Source: Deltaproteobacteria bacterium
GTDB lineage: Bacteria; Desulfobacterota; Syntrophobacteria; BM002
Assembly: GCA_022340515.1 (NCBI GenBank)
Contig: JAJDNT010000239.1
Location: forward strand, 1 to 49,306
Reading direction: 5' to 3'
DNA length: 49,306 nt
In this document: positions 32,168 through 41,212 of the stretch, in pieces
Layout: each line of letters starts with the position of its first letter
How positions within the stretch are numbered: position 1 is the stretch's first letter
Position numbers and translations under genes: made by a program
Notes under the pieces: model-generated
The model's input: only the letters and a program-made list of their open reading frames with translations
The model's database searches: none
What the model was told of the DNA's origin: nothing

Positions 32168-34729
32168 CTATGCTCTATGCTCTGTGCGCTTGTCGTCAAT
32201 CCAGGCTAAGACCGCAGGCAAAAGAAAAAGAGCGGCGAAAAGGCAGGTAAGAATGCCCAAAGCTGTAACCCAGCCGATGCTGCGCAGGCCAGGATAGTGA
32301 GAACTGACTAGAGAACCGAAGCCGATGATTGTGGTCAGAGAGGTGAGCACGATGGCGCGACCAATGTGGTTGAGGACCATGGCAAGGTTCTCTTTGGAGT
32401 TTTGGCGCCAGCGATGAACAATGTGGATACCATCATCTATCCCTATTCCCACAATCAGCGGCAGGACAATGAAATTGGCGTAGTTGAATTGAATTGACAA
32501 CAATGCCATCAACCCCAACATGGACACTATGCCGCCCATCAGGGGAACAGCAGCTAGTGCCGCAGGAAAGGGGTGTCGAAAAGCCAAGAGCAAGGCTAGA
32601 GCAATAGCCACTGCCGCTAAAATTAAAGAGTCGCCAAGGTCGTGCCACACTAGCCCTTTGAGATGATCCGTCAAAATGGGCCAGCCTGCGAGTCGCCATT
32701 CGCTGCCATCGAGGCCACTTTCCCTTGCGGTCATTTTAATATCTTTGTCTAAACTGTCCAGATCATCTTTGTCCCATAAACCTTCCCGAGGGAAGACAAA
32801 AGTAAACAGTTTTCGGTTTGGACCTCGATTTACCAGAAAAGTATCCAGCAACTGTTCGAGGTTCGCATTTTTGAAGCTCTCTCGATCCACCCTGCCTTTT
32901 GGGTGCACCAGTGTTCTTAGCCAGTTCAAGTATGAGGTGTACTCGGGGAGGAACTGAAAGCCGTTTTCCTCCAGCGCCTTTTTAAATGTGGTCTCGATGC
33001 GGTCGGGGTTGAGTTGGCTAGCATGACGCTGATAAAAATCTAGTGCTAACCGCTGATTTTCAGGCGATGGCCAGTAGGCGAGGATGCTGCGATAATGAGA
33101 CAACTTCTCTGCATCTTGAAGTTTAGCCAAAGCCTTGTCAAGTTTCCAGGCTCGGTTCAGCAGAGTTGCATCATCTTTACCTTCCATTACCAAGAGAACA
33201 TAACCGCTCGCGCCCCCCATGATGGCCTCCACCTCTTTTTCCACCGCCATTCGACCAGCCTCTTTAGGTCGCAAAGTTCTTAGATCGTCTTCAAAGGAAA
33301 TGTTTAAGGCTGCAATAGCTAAAGCTGCAAGTAAAAAGAGGCTGAGGCATACAACCCGGCGGGGATGTTTTACCACAGGCGATATGAGATAATTGAGGCC
33401 AAAGTTAGGAATGGGCCTGGCAGATGCCGATGGCACCGTGTTACCCTGCTGCCAAGCGAGGAGGGCAGGCAAAACCACTAGCATGGCAGTTAGGCAGGCA
33501 AGGATGCCGATTCCGGTGATGATCCCCAGTTCCTGGAACCCTCTGAAAGAGGAAATACCAAGAGCGAAAAAGGCTGCTGCCGTTGTCAGTCCGCCCATGA
33601 GGATGGCTCCACCACTTTGAGTCAAGGCAAGGTGTAGGGCCCTGGCATGATCCTGACTCTGACTGGCACCTGCGTATAGATTGAGAAGGTGTATGGCAAA
33701 GTCGATACCAAGCCCGAGTAATACAGCAGCAAAAGCGCCGGTGAGTATGTTGACATGACCATAGATGAGCTGCAAAAGGCCAAAGGTCCAGATGAGAGCC
33801 ATGGCCAGTGGCAAGAGCATTAAAAAGAGGAAACGTAATTTACGGAAAACGAGAAAAAACAAAATGTTAACCCCAAGAAATGAAATGAGCAGGCTGCTTT
33901 GCAGGTCTCTGCGGGTTAAGGCTTCATCCTCCTGGGCAATAGCATAGCCACCAGCAAAAGTGATTTCGGGTGCGGCTCCAGCCGTGGGGTGAGATTTGCG
34001 CCAAGTGCTGATGGCCTTTTCCCCTGCCGCTGAAGCTGCTGCCATTAGTCTCTTGGTATAGGTGATATCTCGGGCTGATTGTTTAGGTCTGATGAAGACC
34101 AGAAGATGACTTCGGGTCTTATCCACCAAGTAGCCATCCTCGAGCTCAAGGCCAGCAAATGACTGCTGGGCAAACCAGCGGGAAAGCCATAAATGTCTCA
34201 GTCCCAGAGGGTCCTTAAGGATTAGGTCCCTGACACCACTCTGCATTGGCATCAGTAAAAGCCGCTTGTTTTCTTTTATTTGACGGGAAATGGAGGAGTC
34301 GCTCAAGCGCTCGAGCAAATCAAACCGTTCCTGTTCTGACAGGAAGAGGCCAGCATTGGGCAGTAAGACTTCGGCAAAGAACTTCCTTTGCTGAGTGGTA
34401 ACCTTGGCTTCCAAGTTGTCTATACCAGGAAAGGATGCCATTTCTTCAACGAAGCCATCGACGATTTGCTTGGCGCTTTCCAATTCTCCAGGTTCAACCA
34501 CACTCACAACCACCACAAGCACGTCCTGAGGACCGGCGTCCATCAGATCTGCAAGCAATTTTTTGGCCTCACTCTCCTTGGCAGGCATGAGAGAATCCAG
34601 GCTTGAGTCCATGCGAAGTTGAGTGATGAGTAGAATAGATAAGATGGTGCAAACTGAGGCAATCAGAAGAATCAACCTGTGGTATTGGACAATGCGATCT
34701 GCTAAAAGGGTGAAAAAGGGCTTGGTCAT
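32168..34729 (-). CDS. RND/MMPL-type lipid exporter
   Basis: An 853-residue RND-superfamily membrane protein: an N-terminal helix, a large periplasmic loop, five clustered helices (LLISFLGVNILFFLVF to MLVVLPALLAW), a second loop and a second helix cluster ending LFAALFLLPAVLAWI. Charged residues in GLGIDFAIHLLN and GIGIDDGIHIVHRW mark the proton-relay helices of the HpnN/MMPL type. MMPL exporters move lipids across the inner membrane and occur in aryl-polyene, hopanoid and mycolate systems. No membrane-fusion partner is adjacent. It lies between the activase and the CsgG-NHL gene, on the same strand as both. Confidence 0.86.
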   Translation of the reverse strand: MTKPFFTLLADRIVQYHRLILLIASVCTILSILLITQLRMDSSLDSLMPAKESEAKKLLADLMDAGPQDVLVVVVSVVEPGELESAKQIVDGFVEEMASFPGIDNLEAKVTTQQRKFFAEVLLPNAGLFLSEQERFDLLERLSDSSISRQIKENKRLLLMPMQSGVRDLILKDPLGLRHLWLSRWFAQQSFAGLELEDGYLVDKTRSHLLVFIRPKQSARDITYTKRLMAAASAAGEKAISTWRKSHPTAGAAPEITFAGGYAIAQEDEALTRRDLQSSLLISFLGVNILFFLVFRKLRFLFLMLLPLAMALIWTFGLLQLIYGHVNILTGAFAAVLLGLGIDFAIHLLNLYAGASQSQDHARALHLALTQSGGAILMGGLTTAAAFFALGISSFRGFQELGIITGIGILACLTAMLVVLPALLAWQQGNTVPSASARPIPNFGLNYLISPVVKHPRRVVCLSLFLLAALAIAALNISFEDDLRTLRPKEAGRMAVEKEVEAIMGGASGYVLLVMEGKDDATLLNRAWKLDKALAKLQDAEKLSHYRSILAYWPSPENQRLALDFYQRHASQLNPDRIETTFKKALEENGFQFLPEYTSYLNWLRTLVHPKGRVDRESFKNANLEQLLDTFLVNRGPNRKLFTFVFPREGLWDKDDLDSLDKDIKMTARESGLDGSEWRLAGWPILTDHLKGLVWHDLGDSLILAAVAIALALLLAFRHPFPAALAAVPLMGGIVSMLGLMALLSIQFNYANFIVLPLIVGIGIDDGIHIVHRWRQNSKENLAMVLNHIGRAIVLTSLTTIIGFGSLVSSHYPGLRSIGWVTALGILTCLFAALFLLPAVLAWIDDKRTEHRA

Positions 34730-34836
34730 GACTGTTCAGTTTTAGTGTCCATAAAAAAACAAAGCAGGCTATTTGATGCCTGCTCGACAAGTAATTTTAC
34801 TCATATTTCTTGCAAGACAGCCAGGTAAGTTCAATC

Positions 34837-36495
34837 TTAATGGGAAAACTTCTGCACCCGACAGTTGCCCGTGTCCGCCACAAAGACGTTGCTGGCTCCA
34901 TCAGCGCATAATCCATAAGGTTCAACGAACTGTCCGGAACTCTTCCCTGGGCCTCCGTAGGATCTGAGGTTCTGTCCGGTAGGACTCATTTCCCAGATCA
35001 GGTGGCTGGCTGCGTCCAGTATCAACAAATTCCCGGATGATTGGTCAATGGCAATATCAACCGGATATGTGAGTCTGTCGGTGAAGGCAGCAAGAAAGCG
35101 ACCTTGCGAGTCAAACTTCTGGACTCTTCGCATTTTAGAATCAGCTACGTAAACATTGCCACTTCCGTCCACTGTGAGTCCGAAGGGCGAAACAAAAGAG
35201 GCACTGCCTTTTCCCTTGCTGCCCCAAGAGCGCAAAAATCTTCCTTGGCTGTCAAAAACTTGCACCCGGTTAAGTTTTGCATCCACCGTGTAAATATTCC
35301 CATCCGGACCCACAGAGATCCCACTCAAAAAGGCGAAATCGCCGCTTCCCCTACCCTTTTGCCCCCACTGGCCCTGGTAAACGCCGTTAAGGTCGAATTT
35401 TTCGATTCGATAGTTATAGGTATCGGCTACGTAAACATTGCCTTCACCGTCGACAGCCACATCCCAGGGCAGAGCCAAACTGCCGGGGCCGCTTCCCTTT
35501 TGCCCCCAGGCTTTCATGAAGGTCCCGGAGTTGTCGAATACTTGTATCCGGTTGTTGTAAGTGTCCGCCACATAAATGTTGCCCGAGGCATCGGCAGCCA
35601 CTCCAAAGGGTTTTAAAAAATCTCCTGAGCCATCGCCCTGCCTGCCCCATGCCACGGAAAAACGAAGAACGGTGCTAGCGGAAGTCGAGTAGGGGACACC
35701 GATAATGGGACCACTTGGCCCAGGTTTGATTGCCCCTACGGAAACCACATTTTGACCAACCGCCACGGACTCGTTGGTTTTTTGCTCGATGACTCTGGCA
35801 AAGGCCAGTTTCTCCTGAACCTCAGTCACCTGGAGCATGCCTGTGGCAATCTTTTCGATGCCCAAGATCTCACCGGAGACGGGGTGTTTTATGATCTCGC
35901 CCTCCCGGTAAACTTGAAACTTCATACCCGCTTTTGCCCCAACAGATTTTCCCACATCAAGGATAAAAGTCTCACCCTTTTGATGGATGATGAATCCCCG
36001 CAAGGGGAACTTGCTAACCAATTGAGCCACAAAAGGTCCGATCTTGTTGGACATGGAGCCAACGCTGTTAGCTGCCAGTCGATCAGCAACTTTGATTGTG
36101 GCACTTTCAGTCTCAATGATCTTGACGTTTAAATCTATACCTTGTCTGTGGCTTATTACAGCCCCGGTTACTATGTATGTGGCTCCGAGCACTCTCCCCA
36201 ACTGGGCTGCTGTATTCACATCAATGAGCCCGCTCGAGCCCAATTGTTGTTCTTGGATCAGCTCCTCTAGAGCTTGCCGCTCAATGACGTCGAAACGGCC
36301 CTGGTTGACGAAGGCGGTGGCGAGCCATTGGGCGGCAACCTTGCCTAGCTCTTCAGATTTAGCCTTTTCTCCCTGCGATTCGAGGTCGACCACGGCAATC
36401 CTGCTGCGGGCAGCAGCTAACACACAGGAAGCCCAGAAAGACAAGGCAATGACGAGAATAACGCAGATTGGTCTCATCCAACGGCGTGGCCTCAT
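34837..36495 (-). CDS. CsgG-like N-terminal domain fused to NHL beta-propeller, exported
   Basis: A 552-residue protein with a signal peptide (CVILVIALSFWASCVLAAARS). Residues about 30-170 resemble CsgG/FlgO-type domains (RIAVVDLESQGE..GKVAAQWLATAFVNQGRFDVIER). A central FlgT-like strand region follows (about 175-270). From about 285 there are six NHL-type propeller blades with the repeated GNVYVADTYNYRIEKFD pattern and WGxKGxGxGxF linkers. Its ATG overlaps the TGA of the radical SAM gene (ATGA), so they are translationally coupled. Probable periplasmic or outer-membrane scaffold. This domain order is unfamiliar to me and no function is assigned. Confidence 0.8.
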   Translation of the reverse strand: MRPRRWMRPICVILVIALSFWASCVLAAARSRIAVVDLESQGEKAKSEELGKVAAQWLATAFVNQGRFDVIERQALEELIQEQQLGSSGLIDVNTAAQLGRVLGATYIVTGAVISHRQGIDLNVKIIETESATIKVADRLAANSVGSMSNKIGPFVAQLVSKFPLRGFIIHQKGETFILDVGKSVGAKAGMKFQVYREGEIIKHPVSGEILGIEKIATGMLQVTEVQEKLAFARVIEQKTNESVAVGQNVVSVGAIKPGPSGPIIGVPYSTSASTVLRFSVAWGRQGDGSGDFLKPFGVAADASGNIYVADTYNNRIQVFDNSGTFMKAWGQKGSGPGSLALPWDVAVDGEGNVYVADTYNYRIEKFDLNGVYQGQWGQKGRGSGDFAFLSGISVGPDGNIYTVDAKLNRVQVFDSQGRFLRSWGSKGKGSASFVSPFGLTVDGSGNVYVADSKMRRVQKFDSQGRFLAAFTDRLTYPVDIAIDQSSGNLLILDAASHLIWEMSPTGQNLRSYGGPGKSSGQFVEPYGLCADGASNVFVADTGNCRVQKFSH

Positions 36496-37874
36496 GTCTT
36501 ATCTCCTAGAGACTGCTTCAACTGGGATTGCTTCTGCCAAGCTGGATCAGCAAAGGTCTTGTAAGAGTGAGCAAACTCGTCAATTTTTTCTGCCAGTTCA
36601 GTGAAGATGATCTCCGCCCCCTCGTGGGTGAAATAAGCGCCATGCTTTAAGGCCAACTCCCGGCCCACCTCTGGGTGGTCAACCAGCATGCAAGGACGAT
36701 ACAAGTTGTCATCGTAAGGTATTTTGGCTTTTATCGCCTGAAAAAGCGGCGAATTAAGAGCCTCTTTGAGAGGAGTGTCGTGGACATTATGTGTGGCGAA
36801 GTGGCAGAAAACGCAAGGTTCTACGTCTCCCTTGGAATTGATATGGGCATATTTGCGGCCCCCTGACATGCAGCCATTTACTACGGGACCATCATTCCAA
36901 AAATCTATGAAGAGCATTGGTTTACTATCTCGCCAGCGACTAAGTGAGGCCCGCAGATGGTCTCTTTGGGCAGGAGTGGGCATAAGTTCGGTCTTGGGGT
37001 CCCTTCCCACTGGAACATACATGAAGTAGCAGCCGAGGAGACACCCCTTGTCGATCATAAAATCAACGAATTCATCACTGGTAATAGTGTCGTGGTTCTG
37101 TCTGGTTTGGGTGGCAGAATAGCCGAAAAGTACTCCTGCCTGTCGCAACATGTCCATGGCACCCATAACCCGCTCAAAGTGGCCAATTCCCCGCCGCTGA
37201 TCTGTAAATTTTTTGTAGCCCTCGATACTTATGCAAGGTAGCACATTGCCCACCGAGATAATTTTTTCAACCATCTTTTCGTTAATGAGGCCCCCGTGAG
37301 TGTAGACCAGAAAGGACATGTCATTGTGCTTGCGAAAGACGTCGAAAATGTCTTGACGGAAAAATGGTTCGCCTCCGGAAACGGTAATGAAATAAATGCC
37401 CATTTCCTTGGCCTCGTTGAGAATCCGATCTATGGTCTGAAAACTCAATTCTTCCTTTTGCTGGTAGCTGCCGGCATAACAACCGAAACAGTTAAGGTTG
37501 CAACGCATAGTTGGGCTGAGGACCAAGAATCCCGGCGGATAGTAACCTCCAGGCTTTTGAGCAAAGCTCTTACGTTTATTTGTTCCCACCAAGAGTTGGT
37601 TGATTACATAGCTCTGAATTATGGTCTTGCGGTGATGGGGATTGAGTGATTTTAGTATTTTCTTGGTAATTTCCAGGCTGGGGTGCCCTTGATCGAAGAG
37701 GTCACGGATCCAGCGAATTCTGCGAACATAGTAATCCCTCTTCGCTAGTTTCTCGGCAATTTTAGCCACCGATCTATATGTGAGCTTGAAGAGTTTATCA
37801 TTATTAATACTAGCCAGAGAAGCCATTAACAAGTTAATGGCATAAACCTCCAGCCGATGGCTATTAGTCTTCAA
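36492..37874 (-). CDS. Radical SAM enzyme, SPASM-like C-terminus
   Basis: A 460-residue radical SAM protein. The start is TTG at 37874 with a strong GGAGGG 6 nt upstream. A helical N-terminal region precedes the cluster motif CNLNCFGC (Cx3Cx2C) with the TVSGGEPFF glycine motif. The C-terminal part has NGCMSGGRKYAHI and GDVEPCVFCHFA..RPCM, an auxiliary iron-sulfur cluster pattern of the SPASM/twitch kind. SPASM enzymes often modify peptides or proteins. Its 4-nt overlap with the CsgG-NHL gene invites the guess that they share a task. Substrate unknown. Confidence 0.84.
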   Translation of the reverse strand: MKTNSHRLEVYAINLLMASLASINNDKLFKLTYRSVAKIAEKLAKRDYYVRRIRWIRDLFDQGHPSLEITKKILKSLNPHHRKTIIQSYVINQLLVGTNKRKSFAQKPGGYYPPGFLVLSPTMRCNLNCFGCYAGSYQQKEELSFQTIDRILNEAKEMGIYFITVSGGEPFFRQDIFDVFRKHNDMSFLVYTHGGLINEKMVEKIISVGNVLPCISIEGYKKFTDQRRGIGHFERVMGAMDMLRQAGVLFGYSATQTRQNHDTITSDEFVDFMIDKGCLLGCYFMYVPVGRDPKTELMPTPAQRDHLRASLSRWRDSKPMLFIDFWNDGPVVNGCMSGGRKYAHINSKGDVEPCVFCHFATHNVHDTPLKEALNSPLFQAIKAKIPYDDNLYRPCMLVDHPEVGRELALKHGAYFTHEGAEIIFTELAEKIDEFAHSYKTFADPAWQKQSQLKQSLGDKT

Positions 37875-38066
37875 GATTTCCCTCCAAGAATCCGCAGTTC
37901 ACTCGTGAATTTCTATCCTGATTCCTTTTCTCTCTTCTTATTACCACTTGAGATTTCAGAAGCAAGCACAAAATTAAGACGTCGAGAAGGGAACCGCTCT
38001 ATCATAATCTCCTTCTGCCCGAACCGTAGCCTCCAGGACGCCGGGGTAAGGGAAGGAAATCATCAA
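37875..38066. other. Short spacer, nothing recognised
   Basis: About 190 bp upstream of the TTG start of the radical SAM gene. No repeat, hairpin or promoter could be supported. Confidence 0.3.
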
Positions 38067-38612
38067 TCAGGCAATGAGGTGGTAAAGCCGAATCAGACCG
38101 TCGCCTAATCCTATAAACATGAGGCTGCCCAAGAGGCTGCCGACAATTAGCCAAGGATAGCTCTTTTTTTTGGGCATGGCTATAATGTGGGCCAGAAACA
38201 CGCCGCTCCACATGCCTCCTCCTTTGACTGGCAGCATAGTAAGGAGTACAACACCCACACTACCTAAAGCTTTCAGCCTTTTAAAGATACCTCGATCTTC
38301 GGCTACCTCACCTTTTTTCTGAAAATAGTTACTTAGTCCCTTGAGACGTTTGCTGGTAAATGTATGTTCGTACAAGTAGTAAAAAAATGGAACCTGCAAA
38401 ATGTCCATAAAAACAACGAGGGGGAAGAAAAAAAGCAGATTGAGTCTGAAAAAACTGGCGGTTAAGATCGCTACCGGCCTTCCCCCTACAACGTAGAGAG
38501 CTATGAAGTAAAGCAGGCTGTGCTCATGAAGATGCTGCTGCAGCCATAAAACCGAATCTCCCATTAATTCAACACCAAGTTTCGAGCTTCCGATCCCGCC
38601 CGGGTGCTCCAT
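38067..38612 (-). CDS. Small multidrug-export-like integral membrane protein
   Basis: A 181-residue membrane protein with about four to five hydrophobic helices. Features include FFRLNLLFFFPLVVFMDILQVPFFYYLY, a basic cytoplasmic loop (KRLKGLSNYFQKKGE) and the Gly-rich PVKGGGMWSGVFLAHI, typical of the small multidrug export (COG2426-like) family as I recall it. AGAGG is 6 nt before the ATG. Position between a radical SAM and an ATP-grasp gene suggests membership of the lipid region, but no direct functional clue exists. Confidence 0.65.
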   Translation of the reverse strand: MEHPGGIGSSKLGVELMGDSVLWLQQHLHEHSLLYFIALYVVGGRPVAILTASFFRLNLLFFFPLVVFMDILQVPFFYYLYEHTFTSKRLKGLSNYFQKKGEVAEDRGIFKRLKALGSVGVVLLTMLPVKGGGMWSGVFLAHIIAMPKKKSYPWLIVGSLLGSLMFIGLGDGLIRLYHLIA

Positions 38613-38651
38613 TTAGCCTCTGCCGCCTTCACGGTCTTTCTAAGCCTTTTG

Positions 38652-38668
38652 TTGAAATGTCCGGGCTA
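38652..38668. repeat. Solo end of the GCCCGGATATTTCAT family
   Basis: TTGAAATGTCCGGGCTA differs from the right-end consensus ATGAAATATCCGGGCTA at two positions. No opposite end is visible nearby, so it is a probable relic. Confidence 0.35.
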
Positions 38669-38715
38669 GAGGTCGGAAGTCTTAACTATTTAGCTTAACT
38701 GCAGGTATTTTTCAA

Positions 38716-39906
38716 TTACTTTTTGTTCCAGGTTCGGCTTCCTCTCCGGGTACGGACGTGAACAAAGTCCTGACTTAGATAGAAAGGCAATAAAGCCAGA
38801 ATGCTCCCCAGGATGGGCAAAGGATCGCGCAAGTCAATGATGTCATAAGTCAAATTGGGCTTGCAAAACTGGAAAAAACTGGGCTTCAGATGCCACCTTT
38901 GCGAATTTTTGAGAAAATGTAGGATGTCTCCTGGCAGCAACCAGCGGCACAAATGTCCCAACCTGTAGTCCAACACAGGGGGAAAATCCAATCCTAGAGC
39001 CACTAGGGCAAGGAGGTAGGGAAAATTCACCCCGGCGTTGGTGGCCAGGGCTAACGATCCCCAAAAACGTGGATTTACTTCAAGGAGCTTGGCCTTGCCG
39101 TCACGACTGTCTATTTTGAATTCAACCATAGCAACGCCGGTTAAATGCAAGTTTTGCACTAGTCTGGCGCCATCATATCTTGCTTGATCGTGGATAATAC
39201 TTTCTCTTAGAGTGCTTGGACCACCCTCTACCGGATACTCTCGGATGCGCCTGTGAATGAAGCTGGCACGCACGTTATACTCTTGGTCCAGAAGGAAGCT
39301 GGCGCCGATTCCTGCACCATCAGGAGGCAATCTTTCCTGGATCAGCGGCAATTGTCCGGAGAGGAATACTTGCTCTAGAGCAGGGGAGAGCTGAGAAGGC
39401 TCAGTGACATAATGCACACCTGCACTTCCTGATCCAACCCTTGGTTTGACCACCACCGGATATTGCAGCTGCCTGCCAAGCGTCTCTCTCTCGTCAATGT
39501 TGGTGATCTCAAAGGTTTTGGGGGTGGGTATACCCAAGGCTGTAGCTTTTCTAATCACCTCGAGCTTGTCGCGGGCAAAGAGGAGACTATCGTAGGAGGC
39601 AAAAGGCAGTCGGGTGATGGCGGCAAATCTCTCCCGGTGTTGAGCGAGCAAGAGAAGGGTATCTTCCTCCATGGGCATGAGCACCTGATGGGGATGGTGA
39701 GTGAGGTAGTCTTCGAGGAAATCCAAATATTGGGAGGGTTGCAACACAGGGGAGGGAGTGCGTACCCGTCGATAACAGTAGCGCGAGAAAAGCCCTGGTG
39801 CCAAATAAGTGGACTCACCAACGGTAACTCGCAATCCTATACGACCCAGGGCTCGAACAGCGGCAACGGTTTTACGCCAGTACCCGTCTGTGACGAAGAC
39901 TCGCAT
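38716..39906 (-). CDS. ATP-grasp ligase
   Basis: About 396 residues from the second Met (MRVFVTDGYWRKTVAAVRAL), where the fold's first strand begins; the track start at 39939 has no ribosome-binding site. ATP-grasp features: PVVVKPRVGSGSAGV (Gly-rich ATP loop) near 140, QERLPPDGAGIGASFLL, and KLLEVNPRFWGSLALATNAG with the metal-binding Glu/Asn. It resembles carbamoyl-phosphate-synthase-like ATP-grasp proteins that join a carboxylate to an amine or thiol through an acyl phosphate. In this setting it could activate or amidate a lipid or peptide carboxylate. Substrates unknown. Confidence 0.82.
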   Translation of the reverse strand: MRVFVTDGYWRKTVAAVRALGRIGLRVTVGESTYLAPGLFSRYCYRRVRTPSPVLQPSQYLDFLEDYLTHHPHQVLMPMEEDTLLLLAQHRERFAAITRLPFASYDSLLFARDKLEVIRKATALGIPTPKTFEITNIDERETLGRQLQYPVVVKPRVGSGSAGVHYVTEPSQLSPALEQVFLSGQLPLIQERLPPDGAGIGASFLLDQEYNVRASFIHRRIREYPVEGGPSTLRESIIHDQARYDGARLVQNLHLTGVAMVEFKIDSRDGKAKLLEVNPRFWGSLALATNAGVNFPYLLALVALGLDFPPVLDYRLGHLCRWLLPGDILHFLKNSQRWHLKPSFFQFCKPNLTYDIIDLRDPLPILGSILALLPFYLSQDFVHVRTRRGSRTWNKK

Positions 39907-40039
39907 TCTCTTCAGATTTTTTCTGGTCAAATGAATCATGGGCTCGTTCGAACCTAAGAAACCTATTTTTTCCTTAAATGGTGTGATCTTCGATGGGTCA
40001 GGTCGAAGTTAAATAGCTTTGCCAGTGAGGTTTCAGTAT

Positions 40040-40086
40040 TCAGGTGTCAGGATTTACTCTCTCGTTTTCTTTTTCCTGACACCTGA
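40040..40086. promoter_or_regulatory. 13-bp perfect inverted repeat upstream of the ketoreductase operon
   Basis: TCAGGTGTCAGGA (40040-40052) and TCCTGACACCTGA (40074-40086) pair perfectly around 21 nt. They lie about 160 bp before the ketoreductase ATG, in the divergent spacer (39940-40247). One arm extends as CTGACACCTGACACCT, so it may belong to the word-repeat class rather than be an operator. Confidence 0.4.
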
Positions 40087-40247
40087 CACCTAAGATCCTG
40101 CATTCCTACTATAGCAAAGGCGAAGAGGAATCACTACTAGAGTCCGCCTTGACGCCAGGAGCATAATTTGGTAGACAACACTACCTTTTCTCTAACGTCA
40201 GCTTATCTTGTGTAAACCAACTTACTGGTGCCGAAAAGTTTGATTTC

Positions 40248-40982
40248 ATGAGATTCAAAGATAAAATTGCTCTCATCACCGGTGGAATTCGTGGAATTGG
40301 TGCCGCCATTGCTAAAAGATTTCTTCAAGAGGCTGCCCAGGTTGTGGTAACCTACTCCCAGGATCAAGATCAAGCGCGGAAATTTCAAGACGAACTGGGC
40401 GTTGCCAAGGTCAAGGTTCACCAGGCGGATGCCTCTGACTTTGACCAGATGAAAGCTTTGTTCGACCGGATTATTGAGCAGTTTGGTCGTCTGGATATTC
40501 TGGTCAATAACGCTGGCATAAGGCGTGACAATTTAGTAATGTTCATGTCAGAGGCAGAATGGCATGAGGTGCTGCGGGTGAACCTGCAGGGGACTTTTAC
40601 CTGTTGTAAGCTGGCACTAAAACCCATGATAGCGCAACGGTGGGGACGGATGATCAACATCGTCTCTCCCAGCGGAATCATGGGCCGTGAGGGCCAGGCC
40701 AATTACGCCGCCGCCAAAGGGGGAGTGGCGAGTTTCACCAAGTCTCTGGCAAGAGAGGTGGGCAAACTCGGTATCACGGTAAATGCCGTTTCACCCGGGG
40801 TAATAGACACTGATATGACGCGGTCTTTACCTGAAAAAATCTTGGCCGAACTCAAGCAGTCAATTCCCCTGGGCCATTTTGGCCAACCGGAAGATGTAAG
40901 CGGAACGATTTTATTCTTGGCCTCAGAGGAGGCATCTTACATTACCGGTCAAGTTATAAGCGTTGATGGAGGTCTGACCTAA
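40248..40982 (+). CDS. FabG-like 3-oxoacyl-ACP reductase (ketoreductase)
   Basis: A 244-residue SDR: NADPH loop TGGIRGIG near 10-17, NNAGIRRDN near 87, catalytic Ser in SPSGIMG, Tyr-x3-Lys in NYAAAKGG near 151-155, and the family ending ASYITGQVISVDGGLT. It reduces beta-ketoacyl-ACP to beta-hydroxyacyl-ACP with NADPH. It is the first gene of a plus-strand run with ACP, thioesterase, dehydratase, glycosyltransferase and two ketosynthase-type genes, the reductive set expected for an iterative type II system. Confidence 0.9.
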   Translation: MRFKDKIALITGGIRGIGAAIAKRFLQEAAQVVVTYSQDQDQARKFQDELGVAKVKVHQADASDFDQMKALFDRIIEQFGRLDILVNNAGIRRDNLVMFMSEAEWHEVLRVNLQGTFTCCKLALKPMIAQRWGRMINIVSPSGIMGREGQANYAAAKGGVASFTKSLAREVGKLGITVNAVSPGVIDTDMTRSLPEKILAELKQSIPLGHFGQPEDVSGTILFLASEEASYITGQVISVDGGLT

Positions 40983-41039
40983 ATCGCTAATTGGAGCAAA
41001 TCTTGCAAGGCCTGATCATGAAAAAATCATCCAAGTAGT

Positions 41040-41071
41040 GCTCATCCGAAAACGGCCGTTTTCCGATGAGC
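41040..41071. promoter_or_regulatory. 32-bp near-perfect palindrome between ketoreductase and ACP genes
   Basis: GCTCATCCGAAAACGG is followed directly by its inverse with a single mismatch, giving a 16-bp arm without a loop. It is 58 nt past the ketoreductase stop and upstream of the ACP. As RNA it would be a very stable hairpin that could set relative expression or end-protect transcripts. Confidence 0.5.
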
Positions 41072-41072
41072 G

Positions 41073-41162
41073 CGTTCAGTTATCAGCGCTCAGCCATCGG
41101 CAACATAAATATAAATACAAAATATTAAGCTGACGGCTGATTGCTGAATGCTGACAGCTCCA
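41073..41162. repeat. Word-repeat spacer (GCTGA / CTGACAGCTC type)
   Basis: Degenerate tandem words TCAGCGCTCAGCCATC, GCTGACGGCTGATTGCTG and AATGCTGACAGCTCC. Similar words occur at 4560-4592. The track start of the ACP ORF falls in this DNA, another reason to reject that start. Confidence 0.55.
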
Positions 41163-41212
41163 TGCGGGAATCTCGGATTTCCGGATGGAAAGTAACCAAG
41201 GAGGAACAACCA

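Noticed and set aside
34837-36495. CsgG-like protein as a curli secretion channel
   Set aside because: Only the N-terminal domain is similar. There are no curli subunit genes, and the protein continues into a propeller, so a CsgG pore role is not supported.
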